64,000 nt of DNA from Scatomorpha stercorigallinarum (GCA_944387865.1 CALXGN010000011.1:10622-74621), one strand, 5' to 3'. Positions 1-7,259 are shown, counted from the stretch's first letter. Translations and numbers: made by a program. Notes: generated by a model not told the origin, from the letters alone.

Positions 1-135
1 GCTGCTTGGGCTTGATATAGTAGTTGTTGTAGCACTTATGTATTCGCTCGCTCTTGCAAAAGCCGGGACGGCAAATATGCTCAGGCATATAACCAAAGAA
101 AGCATGAGTGCCATGTATTGATACTTCCTATTCAT
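1..135 (-). CDS. Exported protein, N-terminal fragment cut by window edge
   Basis: Forty-five codons are visible, starting at an ATG whose complement is at 133-135. A good ribosome site (GGAGGG, complement 145-151) lies nine bases upstream. The product begins with a short basic stretch (MNRKYQY), then a hydrophobic run of about 18 residues ending in a typical signal-peptidase site (VPAFA-RA), then a Thr/Ser-rich sequence. It is therefore a secreted or cell-surface protein. It is the last visible gene of the leftward XRE-ECF sigma-DUF4367 operon, 21 bases after the DUF4367 stop, so it may belong to the regulon of that sigma pair. Function cannot be assigned from the fragment. Confidence 0.7.
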   Translation of the reverse strand, partial: MNRKYQYMALMLSLVICLSIFAVPAFARASEYISATTTTISSPSS

Positions 136-155
136 AGCAATTATTCCCTCCGAAT

Positions 156-1037
156 TCAAATCGAGTACAGCATCTTTATCAGCTCGTCGTGCGCCGGGGC
201 GTTTACGATGCTGCATTCAGTGTTGCCGATGACCCAGGCGGCGCTGAAGCTACCTGCATTTTGCATAACATAATAGGTGACGCCGTCTATCTCGTATACC
301 TCCGGGGCGGCATCGTTCTTTTGATAGAGCGTGGAAAACTGCCCATCAAGAATTTGAACATAACTGAGGATCAAAGCATTTTCGCCGCTTTGCAAAGCAC
401 AGGTAAAATGGTTGCTTGTGGGATACTCTGTTGCGGAGAGCTCTGCCAGCCCGTAGCCCTCCGGCACGTATGAAGGGATGATGTTGTCCGTGATGCCGGC
501 GGCCAGCAGATGCTCACGCAGCCCGGCGAATTCCTCCGGCAGTTCTGTTGTGGCAAGTCCGCCGTCTCCGGCGGCGGGGGCACTTGCCGCTTCAAAGTTA
601 AAAGTCTCCTTTGTCCAGTTCGCTATCGCCCCGAAAACATCAAAGCCAAAGGCATAAGCTGTGAGCGAACAGGCGAAAAGGACGGCTACGGTCGCAGCAA
701 CGACCATCATAGTGCGGAAATGCCGTCTTCCGTGCGTCCGCTGCGGAGCACAGTCCCCGGCGTTGCCGCCTTCATCATAAAGGGAAAGCTCGGAAGCGCA
801 GGGCAGGTAATCCTCCTCAAATGAAGCCCAGGCGCGCTCCACATCCGGGGCATCTTCCGGCTGCCGGCGTCTCTCCCTTTCCGCTAACTCCTCCATGATC
901 GCCAGTATCGTATTTATGTTGGGCGTTTCAGTATTTGGCAGCTCAGAATGACGCCTGAGTATGGATCTCAGTTCTTCCGTGCTGAAGTTATCCAGCCAGC
1001 CGGACGAAGCCATAGGCTGCCTGTCATTAGCCGACAT
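156..1037 (-). CDS. DUF4367-type single-pass membrane protein, probable anti-sigma partner
   Basis: The 293-residue protein has a charged cytoplasmic N-terminal part (1-105), one membrane helix at about 109-131, and an outside domain (about 165-293). That domain carries DUF4367 hallmarks: an 'SYVPEGYGL' segment and a terminal 'AAWVIGNTECSIVN' segment. Proteins of this layout are commonly encoded directly after an ECF sigma factor in Clostridia and are thought to hold or sense for it. Here the sigma gene ends about 60 bases upstream. The start has a strong AGGAGGTG site. The anti-sigma role is inferred from architecture and position; no zinc-binding anti-sigma motif was seen in the N-terminal part. 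Confidence 0.75.
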   Translation of the reverse strand: MSANDRQPMASSGWLDNFSTEELRSILRRHSELPNTETPNINTILAIMEELAERERRRQPEDAPDVERAWASFEEDYLPCASELSLYDEGGNAGDCAPQRTHGRRHFRTMMVVAATVAVLFACSLTAYAFGFDVFGAIANWTKETFNFEAASAPAAGDGGLATTELPEEFAGLREHLLAAGITDNIIPSYVPEGYGLAELSATEYPTSNHFTCALQSGENALILSYVQILDGQFSTLYQKNDAAPEVYEIDGVTYYVMQNAGSFSAAWVIGNTECSIVNAPAHDELIKMLYSI

Positions 1038-1094
1038 CTCAGCACCTCCTCACTCTATATATGTACGCAAGTCCGCATTTTGGGACAGCCGGTC

Positions 1095-1586
1095 TTAAAG
1101 ATTTTCGATGATTTTTCGCATTTTCTTTTTCAAACGCTGTATGCGTTTTCGGCAAGCATCCACACTGATGCCAAAATGCTTTGCGATTTCCAGCATACTG
1201 CATCCATCTATGGCCGCCATGCGCAGTAATTCGTATTCCTCCGGCGGCAGCAGGTCGGAATACATCAGCAGGGAATGCTCCTTGTATTCTCCGGCACACG
1301 CGGCGTCAATGTTGGCGGAGATGACATCCACGAAGAGGGCGGCCATGCGCGAGCGGCTGCGCCGGATATTGGAAATAACATGTTTGAGCGTGTTTGCCAG
1401 CCAGCCGGGCGGGTTTTTGCTTGACAAAAGCTCGCCAGGCTTCGCACAGGCAATGCGGAAAGTATCCTGCACTGCCTCCTCAGCCAGCGAGCGGTCTTCC
1501 AGCGCGTTCAGCGCATAGTAATACAGCGAATCGAACATGGACCTGTACAGGGCCTCTATGGCGTCGCGCTGCTCATGGTCGAGCAT
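1095..1586 (-). CDS. ECF RNA polymerase sigma factor
   Basis: The 163-residue protein has a sigma region 2 at about 10-50 (ending 'LAEEAVQDTFRIAC') and a region 4 helix-turn-helix at about 112-158 ('MLEIAKHFGISVDACRKRIQRLKKKM'). Length and layout fit an ECF (group IV) sigma factor that redirects RNA polymerase to a small regulon. It sits between an XRE repressor (12 bases upstream) and a DUF4367 membrane protein. The trio probably forms one sensing operon: repressor, sigma factor, membrane regulator. The start codon has a GAGGTG site. Its target promoters cannot be read from this window. Confidence 0.85.
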   Translation of the reverse strand: MLDHEQRDAIEALYRSMFDSLYYYALNALEDRSLAEEAVQDTFRIACAKPGELLSSKNPPGWLANTLKHVISNIRRSRSRMAALFVDVISANIDAACAGEYKEHSLLMYSDLLPPEEYELLRMAAIDGCSMLEIAKHFGISVDACRKRIQRLKKKMRKIIENL

Positions 1587-1598
1587 TTTGATCCACCT

Positions 1599-1955
1599 CT
1601 ATTCTGTTCCCCCTTGCCCGGAGCCGGACTTGGCAAATTCTTTGACGCATATGCGCACGATCTGCTCAACAGCGATTATAAACTCTTTTGGCCTTCCATT
1701 CAATAGGGCGGCTATATCCTGCATATAATCGTAATCATCTTCGGCGCTCATAAGGCGATCTACACTAACTTCAAGGATATCAGATATATCCTTTATGACA
1801 AACAGGCTTATGCCCTTATTACCGCGCTCAATATTTGCGCAGAACGAAGTGCTGATCCCGGCCTTTTCCGCCAATTGCTCTTGAGTGAGGCCACGGAGCT
1901 TTCGGTGATTCCGTATGTTATTGCCAATGGTCCTCATAAGGGTCTGCTTGTCCAT
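1599..1955 (-). CDS. XRE-family helix-turn-helix regulator
   Basis: The 118-residue protein has an N-terminal Cro/CI-type HTH at about 8-62 ('LRGLTQEQLAEKAGISTSFCANIERG') and a C-terminal tail of unknown role. The frame runs open to 2021, but the ATG with complement at 1953-1955 is preferred because it has an AAGGAAATGAAGG ribosome site and begins at the expected HTH N-terminus. It is the first gene of the leftward operon with the ECF sigma factor. It faces the TcdR/UviA-like gene across a 282-base divergent spacer, so it may repress either side. The spacer is AT-rich; no convincing operator palindrome was seen there. Confidence 0.85.
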   Translation of the reverse strand: MDKQTLMRTIGNNIRNHRKLRGLTQEQLAEKAGISTSFCANIERGNKGISLFVIKDISDILEVSVDRLMSAEDDYDYMQDIAALLNGRPKEFIIAVEQIVRICVKEFAKSGSGQGGTE

Positions 1956-2237
1956 GCCTTCATTTCCTTGTGGAATAATAATATTTTCCACAAGGAACAT
2001 TTTGAATAATCTGACAGGCACTAAAAATATTTTTAACAGAATATAAATTGAAATTCATAAAAATGATTCTCGCACTGTCCAGTTTTGACGTTTTTGAGAC
2101 ATATATTAGTTGAAACGGATACCGGTTTGCTTTTGCGCGTTAGCTTAATCTAAACGGAAAACTCTTACGCATTTGATCAGAGCGGTTTACGAAAGCGCAG
2201 AAAAACTCTCTTTCTCAGCTGAGAAAAGAGGGATAAT

Positions 2238-2765
2238 GTGCTTTCTGAACTATTACGTCAAGTACCAGACGCTGAAGCCGTTGAGGAACTGGTGCGTCGA
2301 TTTGATAAATCACTCAGAAAATACGCACGTTATTTGCGTTATGAGGATGCTTATAATGATTTGCTGACCTTCTTTATAGAGCTGATACAAAGTGCGCCCC
2401 TCCGGGCAACACTCGATAAGGGCGACGGTGTTATAGTAAACTATATCGCCAAGTCTATAAAGGGGGAATACATAAAGCTGTCAAAATCCATCGATAGAAA
2501 TATATTGCCGTTTTCCGACTTAAATGACGAGACGGCATACATGCTTGAGGCTCAAATGTCATATACCCAGGAATATGATCTGGGGCAGTATTGGGCATCA
2601 GAGACTCTTACAAATACCGAGGAGATGGTGATAAGAATGATCTATGAACGTGGTTATTCTGTGCCATACACAGCAGAGCTGCTTGGAAAAACGAGACAGG
2701 CAATTAACCAGACAAAACTTAGGGCATTGAAGAAAATCAAAAAAGAAATGGAGAATAACATTTAA
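2238..2765 (+). CDS. TcdR/UviA-like sigma factor with conjugative-transposon HTH_16 domain
   Basis: The 175-residue protein starts at GTG 2238, five bases after an AAAGAGGG ribosome site. Residues about 18-60 ('RRFDKSLRKYARYLRYEDAYNDLLTFFIEL') match the helix-turn-helix domain found in conjugative-transposon regulators and in the group V sigma factors TcdR, UviA and BotR. Residues about 125-170 form a region-4-like HTH ('YSVPYTAELLGKTRQAINQTKLRALKKI'). In clostridia such factors switch on toxin or bacteriocin genes together with a holin-like export protein, and a holin gene lies 1 kb downstream here. Family membership is fairly clear; its regulon is not. Confidence 0.75.
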   Translation: MLSELLRQVPDAEAVEELVRRFDKSLRKYARYLRYEDAYNDLLTFFIELIQSAPLRATLDKGDGVIVNYIAKSIKGEYIKLSKSIDRNILPFSDLNDETAYMLEAQMSYTQEYDLGQYWASETLTNTEEMVIRMIYERGYSVPYTAELLGKTRQAINQTKLRALKKIKKEMENNI

Positions 2766-2909
2766 TAAAATAAATCCAGCAGGAAGAGAGTGCCGGTATA
2801 CAACAGGACGTGTTTTTGTGACGCTGATAATAGACAAAGTATGTGAGAATATATCTGCTGATGATAATTGCAGCCCTTGCTGCTGTGGCGTATTGGATCG
2901 GGAGGTAAA

Positions 2910-3116
2910 ATGGAAGAAGTCGTACATGTGGATGAAGTAACGCGCGATACAGATGAAATAACCAGCGTGTTAATGAATTTAGCTATAGTCGATAAGTACT
3001 GGGGTTTCTACTATGCCTGCGGGCCGGATCCGGAAAACATGGAGTATCTGCACCGATCCCACCCCAAAGGGCAGATATGGGGATACTGGAAGGACTATTA
3101 TGTCCCCGTAACGTGA
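2910..3116 (+). CDS. Small acidic protein of unknown function
   Basis: A 68-codon ORF starts at ATG 2910, four bases after a strong GGGAGG ribosome site. The product is acidic at the N-terminus ('MEEVVHVDEVTRDTDE') and aromatic-rich later ('DKYWGFYYACGPD', 'GQIWGYWKDYYVPVT'). It has no signal peptide and no long hydrophobic segment. It lies between the TcdR/UviA-like gene and the hairpin-controlled HTH gene, in the same direction. The family is not recognised. The good ribosome site and position support a real gene; it could be a structural or cargo peptide of the element. Confidence 0.55.
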   Translation: MEEVVHVDEVTRDTDEITSVLMNLAIVDKYWGFYYACGPDPENMEYLHRSHPKGQIWGYWKDYYVPVT

Positions 3117-3206
3117 CCTGCCGGCCGGCTGCAAAGCAGGGACCATCCCATAAAAATGCCATTATGGCGCATTGGCCGCTGGCAGTGTTATGCCGCCAAA
3201 TACCCC

Positions 3207-3248
3207 TGACCTCCTGTTTTGATTCTTGAAAATCAAAACAGGAGGTCA
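3207..3248 (+). promoter_or_regulatory. Perfect 18-bp hairpin that buries the ribosome site of the next gene
   Basis: Two perfectly complementary 18-base arms (3207-3224 and 3231-3248) are separated by a 6-base loop (CTTGAA). The right arm contains the whole AGGAGGT Shine-Dalgarno of the HTH gene starting at 3254. In mRNA this would hide the ribosome site completely. It could act as translational control, or block read-through translation from upstream transcripts. There is no U-run after it, so it is not a standard terminator. Confidence 0.8.
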
Positions 3249-3253
3249 TTTTA

Positions 3254-3661
3254 ATGCCATACAACTACGCCAGGGAAAAGCGAAAGTTCGACGCCGAGTG
3301 GAAGCGAAAGGCGTTATGGTACAGGAAAGAGGGCATGAGCGAGGAGGACATCGAGGCGATGTACCGTTTCGACCTCGCGCAGTTCAACCGAGACAGGGCA
3401 TACGAGAGCCGCAGGCGTCCGTTGGAGACGGCCTGCGGCGCATATACGTGCAGCCAGGACTGCTTTGACTGGGTCGATCAAGTAGAGGATCCCTCTCTTT
3501 CTTGCAAACTGAAGAATTTGTCCGGCCAGGACATAGAATTGCTCACGTTGTACATAATGCAAGGCTTTTCTCAAACAGATATAGCCCACATGCGCGGAGT
3601 GGGGCAGCCGGTCATTTCCCGACAGCTGGCCCGTATCTTCAGAGAATTGAGAAAAAAATGA
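3254..3661 (+). CDS. Sigma-region-4-like helix-turn-helix protein of a mobile element
   Basis: The 135-residue protein has a basic N-terminal half ('YAREKRKFDAEWKRKALWYRKEGMSEEDIEAM') and a C-terminal HTH at about 92-133 ('LLTLYIMQGFSQTDIAHMRGVGQPVISRQLARIFRELRKK') similar to sigma region 4. Two cysteines in 'CGAYTCSQDC' follow the N-terminal half. Such proteins are common in phages and integrative elements. The start is ATG 3254, after the AGGAGGT site held inside the 3207-3248 hairpin. It probably regulates the element rather than the host. Exact function is unknown. Confidence 0.7.
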   Translation: MPYNYAREKRKFDAEWKRKALWYRKEGMSEEDIEAMYRFDLAQFNRDRAYESRRRPLETACGAYTCSQDCFDWVDQVEDPSLSCKLKNLSGQDIELLTLYIMQGFSQTDIAHMRGVGQPVISRQLARIFRELRKK

Positions 3662-3744
3662 TCGGTGTTTACGAAAATGTCGTCTGGCGCTCTTTATATA
3701 AACATGGAACGCTCAATGTGGAATAAGGAGGCATAGTCTGTGGA

Positions 3745-4179
3745 GTGAACGAAAAAACCTTGACCGATACTGCGCGCGTTGCAATAATGTATATTGGCAG
3801 TTTGGCCGGCACGCTTTTCACCCGTGTAGATGAGTTGACCTGGACCCTCATAGGGTTTATGACGGCGGACTACATCACCGGCATGGTCTGTGCGTTTTGC
3901 AGCAAGAGCCTGTCCAGCAAAACGGGTGCAAGGGGCATTGCGAAAAAGTTTGCGATACTGTGCATTGTCGCCGTGTCTACGGCCATGGGTAGCACGATTT
4001 TGGGGACGGGCGCGCTTGGCAGCGCCGTTACGCTGTACTATATCTCCAATGAGGGGCTATCTATTATTGAAAACTGCGTGAAAATTGGTATACCCGTGCC
4101 AGCGGCCCTAAAAAGAGCCATTACCAATATCTGCTCTGAGGCAGACGGAAAAGGGCAGACGAAAGATAAGGGAAAATGA
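3745..4179 (+). CDS. Phage holin family protein (TcdE/UtxA/UviB-like)
   Basis: The 144-residue membrane protein has three hydrophobic segments (about 10-50, 68-90, 92-115). It carries the hallmarks of the Holin_4 family: 'SSKTGARGIAKKFAIL' before the second helix and 'YYISNEGLSIIENCVKIGIPVP' after the third. Family members form membrane lesions; TcdE and UtxA release large clostridial toxins and others serve phage lysis. No endolysin or toxin gene follows. The start is taken as GTG 3745 with AAGGAGG about 13 bases upstream, a somewhat long spacing. Its pairing with a TcdR/UviA-like sigma gene suggests a release module. Confidence 0.85.
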   Translation: MNEKTLTDTARVAIMYIGSLAGTLFTRVDELTWTLIGFMTADYITGMVCAFCSKSLSSKTGARGIAKKFAILCIVAVSTAMGSTILGTGALGSAVTLYYISNEGLSIIENCVKIGIPVPAALKRAITNICSEADGKGQTKDKGK

Positions 4180-4224
4180 CAAGATACATGCAGCGGCAAA
4201 TACGGCTTTATCGGGAAGACGCAA

Positions 4225-4255
4225 GCGGCAGCGCCAATAGGCGTTGCCGTTTTTA
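4225..4255 (+). terminator. Rho-independent terminator after the holin gene
   Basis: A 10-bp stem (4226-4235 with 4240-4249, one G.U pair, AATA loop) is followed by six T. It ends the holin transcript and isolates the structured RNA region that follows. Confidence 0.75.
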
Positions 4256-4384
4256 TTGCTTGCGCCGGCACAGACAGAATTCAGAAAATTTGCCGAGGGT
4301 GTCATAATTTGCCCTTTCCCGCTGCCTATACAGTGAGAAGCAAAACTTCTTGAGAGAGTCATTAAACTTCACAACTGAATACAC

Positions 4385-4665
4385 GGTGCAGGAGTTAACT
4401 GCCCGCGTGGGTTGAGAGGCCCAGCGACATGGGGCGCGGCGCGATGACGGATATGGCGTACCGCCATATCACGAGCGATCAACGCGGCCCCGAAAACGGC
4501 TTTGGCAAGCCGCTTCGCCATGAAAGCGCGGGCAGACAATAAATTCTCGCGCAAGCGCTCCCGTAGACTTGGGGGCAACCCTGCTGCGCACGGCTAGACC
4601 GACGCCTCGGAGTTGAGACAGCTTCGCCAAAAGCAGCTTCTGTATCCCCCTACCCGCCGGGGCGC
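4385..4665 (+). ncRNA. Candidate structured non-coding RNA in the gene-free gap 4180-4750
   Basis: This stretch lacks a credible ORF but is full of nested complementarity. CTGCCCGCG (4399-4407) pairs with CGCGGGCAG (4527-4535) and encloses four helices: TGGG/CCCA (4408-4411 with 4420-4423); GGGGC-GCG with CGC-G-GCCCC (4431-4438 with 4483-4491, one bulge); a perfect 9-bp hairpin GATATGGCG/CGCCATATC (4450-4470); and CGGCTT/AAGCCG (4497-4512). A second domain follows, with possible GGGGG/CCCCC pairing (4571-4575 with 4646-4650). It lies between the holin terminator and a small ORF next to the recombinase. Strand is assumed from its neighbours. The family is not recognised. Confidence 0.6.
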
Positions 4666-4750
4666 GTGGCAAATACGGTGGGGCGCACTTTGCATATAGT
4701 TCTGTATTTCTGAGCATAATTTGACTTATCAGTTAACGAGGAGGCATAAA

Positions 4751-4912
4751 ATGTCCACCACTGAATACCGGACGCAGATATCCACTGTGAGGATACATGA
4801 CGACATGTGCGTTAATGCGCCCGAGCGCTGGGCCGAACAGCTGAGCTTCATCGTATCGGAGTCATACAAAAGACGCAGCGGTGAGCGGATCGTTTTCAAG
4901 CCGGCGCAGTAA
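4751..4912 (+). CDS. Small hypothetical protein upstream of the recombinase
   Basis: A 53-codon ORF starts at ATG 4751, after a strong GAGGAGG site (4738-4745). The product is 'MSTTEYRTQISTVRIHDDMC...' with a basic C-terminal part ('ESYKRRSGERIVFKPAQ') and no membrane segment. Small ORFs just upstream of large serine recombinases are common and may be directionality factors, but no known such family was recognised. It could be a recombinase accessory factor or unrelated cargo. The good ribosome site and its place directly after the structured RNA are the main evidence. Confidence 0.5.
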   Translation: MSTTEYRTQISTVRIHDDMCVNAPERWAEQLSFIVSESYKRRSGERIVFKPAQ

Positions 4913-5019
4913 GGGTGTTGGGCGCATGTCTTCCGGGATATGCGTCCATAATTTGGAGCCGGCCGCAGCCTTGAATGTACCGGCGAGCGAGTTTATAATA
5001 GTTGGCGAAGGAGGCAGCT

Positions 5020-6558
5020 ATGGAGCAATATGCAAAGTATCTCCGTAAATCCCGCTTTGACCGCGACTATGCCGAACTGAGTATTGAGGAAACGCTTAAA
5101 AGGCATGAGCAGATCCTGGACAAGCTGGCTCAGGACAGGGGATACCATATTGCGAAAACGTACTATGAGGTCGTTTCGGGCGAGTCGATCGCCGCCAGGC
5201 CGGAAATCCAAAAGCTTCTCGAAGAGGTGAACGCGGGCCTGTACACCGGGGTGCTGGTCGTTGACCTTGAACGTCTGGCAAGAGGCAACAGCGCCGATCA
5301 GGCTTACATCAGCCAGGTTTTCCAGTTCTCTGAGACGAAGATCGTAACGCCGATGAAGGTGTACGATCCGACCAACGAATTTGATGAGGAGTATTTTGAA
5401 TTCGGGCTCTTCATGAGCCGCAGGGAATACAAAACCATCAACCGCCGTCTGATACGTGGCCGCGACAGCTCGGCTTCTGAGGGGAAATACATCAGCAGCA
5501 TCGCGCCCTACGGATACAAGAGGGTAAAGCTCGAAAATGAAAAGGGCTTTACGCTTGAGCCTGTTCCGGAGGAGGCCGAAGTCGTAAAGCGCGTGTTCAA
5601 TATGTATCTGCATCATGCCGGTACTAAAATAATAGCCAACAGGCTCAACGACGACGGCGTACCTACCCGGCACGGCGGGCTTTGGGAGTATTCGACCATA
5701 GCGCAGATGCTCTCGAACGAAGTGTACATGGGCAAGATCAGACGAGGCTGGTCGAAACAGTTTAAAACGATCGAGGACGGCGTTGTAAAAAAACATATCC
5801 GGCGTGCCAAGCCCGGAGCGGACTACAAGCTCTACGACGGCCTGCACCCGCCGCTTATAAGCGAAGAGACGTTTTGCGCCGCCCAGACGATCAGGGAGGA
5901 GAACTACCCCAGCGCCAGGGTGAAACGGGAAACTGAGCTGCAAAACGCTTTTGCTGGGCTTATTTTCTGCGCAAAGTGCGGAAAGAGGATCGGGCGCACG
6001 ACCGGCACGGTGTCACGCGGGGCGATTCCCCGGCTGAGATGCGTAAACGGGCGCAACTGCCACAACGTGAGCGCCGACTACGATGTCGTGGAGCGCGAGA
6101 TAATCTCGGCCCTGCGCAGCTGGTATTCGGGGTATAAAGTCCGGATCACCACCAGCGGCTTTGCCGACGACATCGAGCGCTGCAGGAAGCAGATGAGCAA
6201 GCTCGACGACGAGCTGGCACGCCTGAACGCACAGCTTGAAATGGCATACAATCTGGTCGAGTGCGGAGAGTATACGCTGGAACTGTTCAAGGCCAGGCGC
6301 GCCAAGATACACGGCGAGATCGAAACGGCCCAGGCCAGGCGAAATGGTCTCGAAGCGATGTTGAGCAAGCTTGAGACCGGCAACGCCGAGCAGAGCAGTT
6401 TTATCCCCAACACAGAGAAGCTCCTGGAAAGCTACGGCGAGATGACCGTTAAAGAGCGAAATGACCTTTTGAAAACGATACTCCATAAAATTGTCTATTT
6501 TAAGGATGCTGAAGGGAAAATAACCATCGATCTGTACCCAAGGCTTCCTAAATTATAG
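5020..6558 (+). CDS. Large serine recombinase (integrase) of the element
   Basis: The 512-residue protein has an N-terminal resolvase domain (about 1-145) with nucleophile Ser11 in 'YLRKSR' and the 'DLERLARG' motif. A recombinase domain follows (about 155-285), then a zinc ribbon with four Cys (about 317, 320, 341, 347) and a long coiled coil (about 385-455), as in transposon and phage integrases. ATG 5020 is chosen because GAAGGAGG lies just upstream; the frame is open further 5'. It catalyses site-specific insertion and excision. It lies at the extreme right of the AT-richer segment, which places the attachment junction just downstream. Confidence 0.92.
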   Translation: MEQYAKYLRKSRFDRDYAELSIEETLKRHEQILDKLAQDRGYHIAKTYYEVVSGESIAARPEIQKLLEEVNAGLYTGVLVVDLERLARGNSADQAYISQVFQFSETKIVTPMKVYDPTNEFDEEYFEFGLFMSRREYKTINRRLIRGRDSSASEGKYISSIAPYGYKRVKLENEKGFTLEPVPEEAEVVKRVFNMYLHHAGTKIIANRLNDDGVPTRHGGLWEYSTIAQMLSNEVYMGKIRRGWSKQFKTIEDGVVKKHIRRAKPGADYKLYDGLHPPLISEETFCAAQTIREENYPSARVKRETELQNAFAGLIFCAKCGKRIGRTTGTVSRGAIPRLRCVNGRNCHNVSADYDVVEREIISALRSWYSGYKVRITTSGFADDIERCRKQMSKLDDELARLNAQLEMAYNLVECGEYTLELFKARRAKIHGEIETAQARRNGLEAMLSKLETGNAEQSSFIPNTEKLLESYGEMTVKERNDLLKTILHKIVYFKDAEGKITIDLYPRLPKL

Positions 6559-6590
6559 AAGAATGTCGGCATCAACGGCGTACTCACGTT

Positions 6591-6680
6591 CTTGTAAACG
6601 ACCCGGCGCGGGGGTATGGGATACCGATATATTCCATGCTGGCCGCGGCGGAGTCCATCGAGCAGCGCGACGCGGCGTAA
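6591..6680 (+). pseudogene. Possible 3' stump of a core gene split by the element
   Basis: Directly after the recombinase gene, a GC-rich open frame runs to TAA 6678-6680 and reads '...LVNDPARGYGIPIYSML' followed by 'AAAESIEQRDAA'. It has no start codon or ribosome site of its own. It looks like the C-terminus of a core gene whose front part would lie beyond the left end of the element. Its identity is not recognised. It could also be chance in GC-rich DNA. Confidence 0.3.
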
Positions 6681-6737
6681 GATCCGCCGTCAGCCGTCAG
6701 CCCATGCGCCCTGGCCGTGCAGCGGGCAGATATATGC

Positions 6738-6772
6738 AAAAAAGCCGCGGAGCTTTTGCTCCGCGGCTTTTT
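6738..6772. terminator. Bidirectional rho-independent terminator
   Basis: A perfect 13-bp stem (6741-6753 with 6758-6770, TTTT loop) is flanked by A-runs and T-runs on both sides. It can stop the leftward efp operon and any rightward transcript from the mobile element. Confidence 0.9.
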
Positions 6773-6788
6773 GGTGCGTGGCGCGGCG

Positions 6789-7259
6789 TTATTCGCCGTC
6801 CTTGTCCTCTTCCGGCTGCTCTTCGTCGTCGGTGGCGATGCCGTCGAACTCAAGGGTCTCGCCGCAGTTGGGGCACTCGATGGCGCCCAGGTCGAGCACA
6901 TCCTCGTCGATGGTGATGGTGTTGCCGCAGGCCGGGCAGGTGACCTCGTAAAACACCGGCTCGTCGCCGCAGCAGCAGCACTCGCCGTCATCGTCGTCCC
7001 AGTCCTCGTCCTCGTCCTCGTCGTCCTCATCGTCATCGTCGTCGTAGACGTAGTCTTCGAGGTCCTCAAGGTCGTCGCTCACCTGGTCGATGGCCTCGCC
7101 CAGGTCCCAGGCGTTGCTCTCCAGGTCGGCGATGTCACCGGCCAGCTCTTCCAGCGTGTCGATGATGGCGGCGAAGAGCTTGCCTTCCTTGGACTTCTTG
7201 TCGATGTCCAGGCCTTCGGCCAGGCCCTTCAGATAGGCTACTTTTTCGGAAGCGGTCAT
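6789..7259 (-). CDS. CD1247 N-terminal domain / zinc-ribbon acidic protein
   Basis: The 156-residue protein begins with a helical domain (about 1-70, 'EKVAYLKGLAEGLDID') typical of CD1247-type proteins. A very acidic tract follows (about 72-93, nearly all Asp/Glu), then a CCCC cluster and a zinc ribbon with two CPxC pairs ('CPACG', 'CPNCG'). It ends in another acidic tail. It lies 33 bases after efp in the same operon, an arrangement typical of Clostridia. Function is unknown; the ribbon suggests nucleic-acid or protein binding. Confidence 0.75.
   Translation of the reverse strand: MTASEKVAYLKGLAEGLDIDKKSKEGKLFAAIIDTLEELAGDIADLESNAWDLGEAIDQVSDDLEDLEDYVYDDDDDEDDEDEDEDWDDDDGECCCCGDEPVFYEVTCPACGNTITIDEDVLDLGAIECPNCGETLEFDGIATDDEEQPEEDKDGE

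Larger units (their letters stand above)
1..6600. mobile_element. Right end of an integrative element
   Basis: The segment is more AT-rich than the flanking core genome. It carries a holin, phage/ICE-type HTH regulators, a structured RNA candidate and a terminal large serine recombinase. The composition turns strongly GC-rich just after the recombinase stop at 6558. The left boundary is outside the window. Whether the leftward sigma operon (1-1955) is also element cargo is not certain. The right junction is placed between 6559 and about 6600, where an open frame with core-like composition begins. Confidence 0.6.

Noticed and set aside
2173..2367. Short + strand frame overlapping the TcdR/UviA-like gene
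   Set aside because: No ribosome site, no conserved feature; overlaps a better-supported gene.
4385..4665. RNase P, tmRNA, 6S or SRP RNA as the identity of the structured RNA
   Set aside because: The conserved core sequences of these RNAs were not found by eye.
6584..7069. Thr/Ser/Arg-rich open frame of 161 codons on the - strand
   Set aside because: Out-of-frame reading of the Asp/Glu-rich region of the zinc-ribbon gene.
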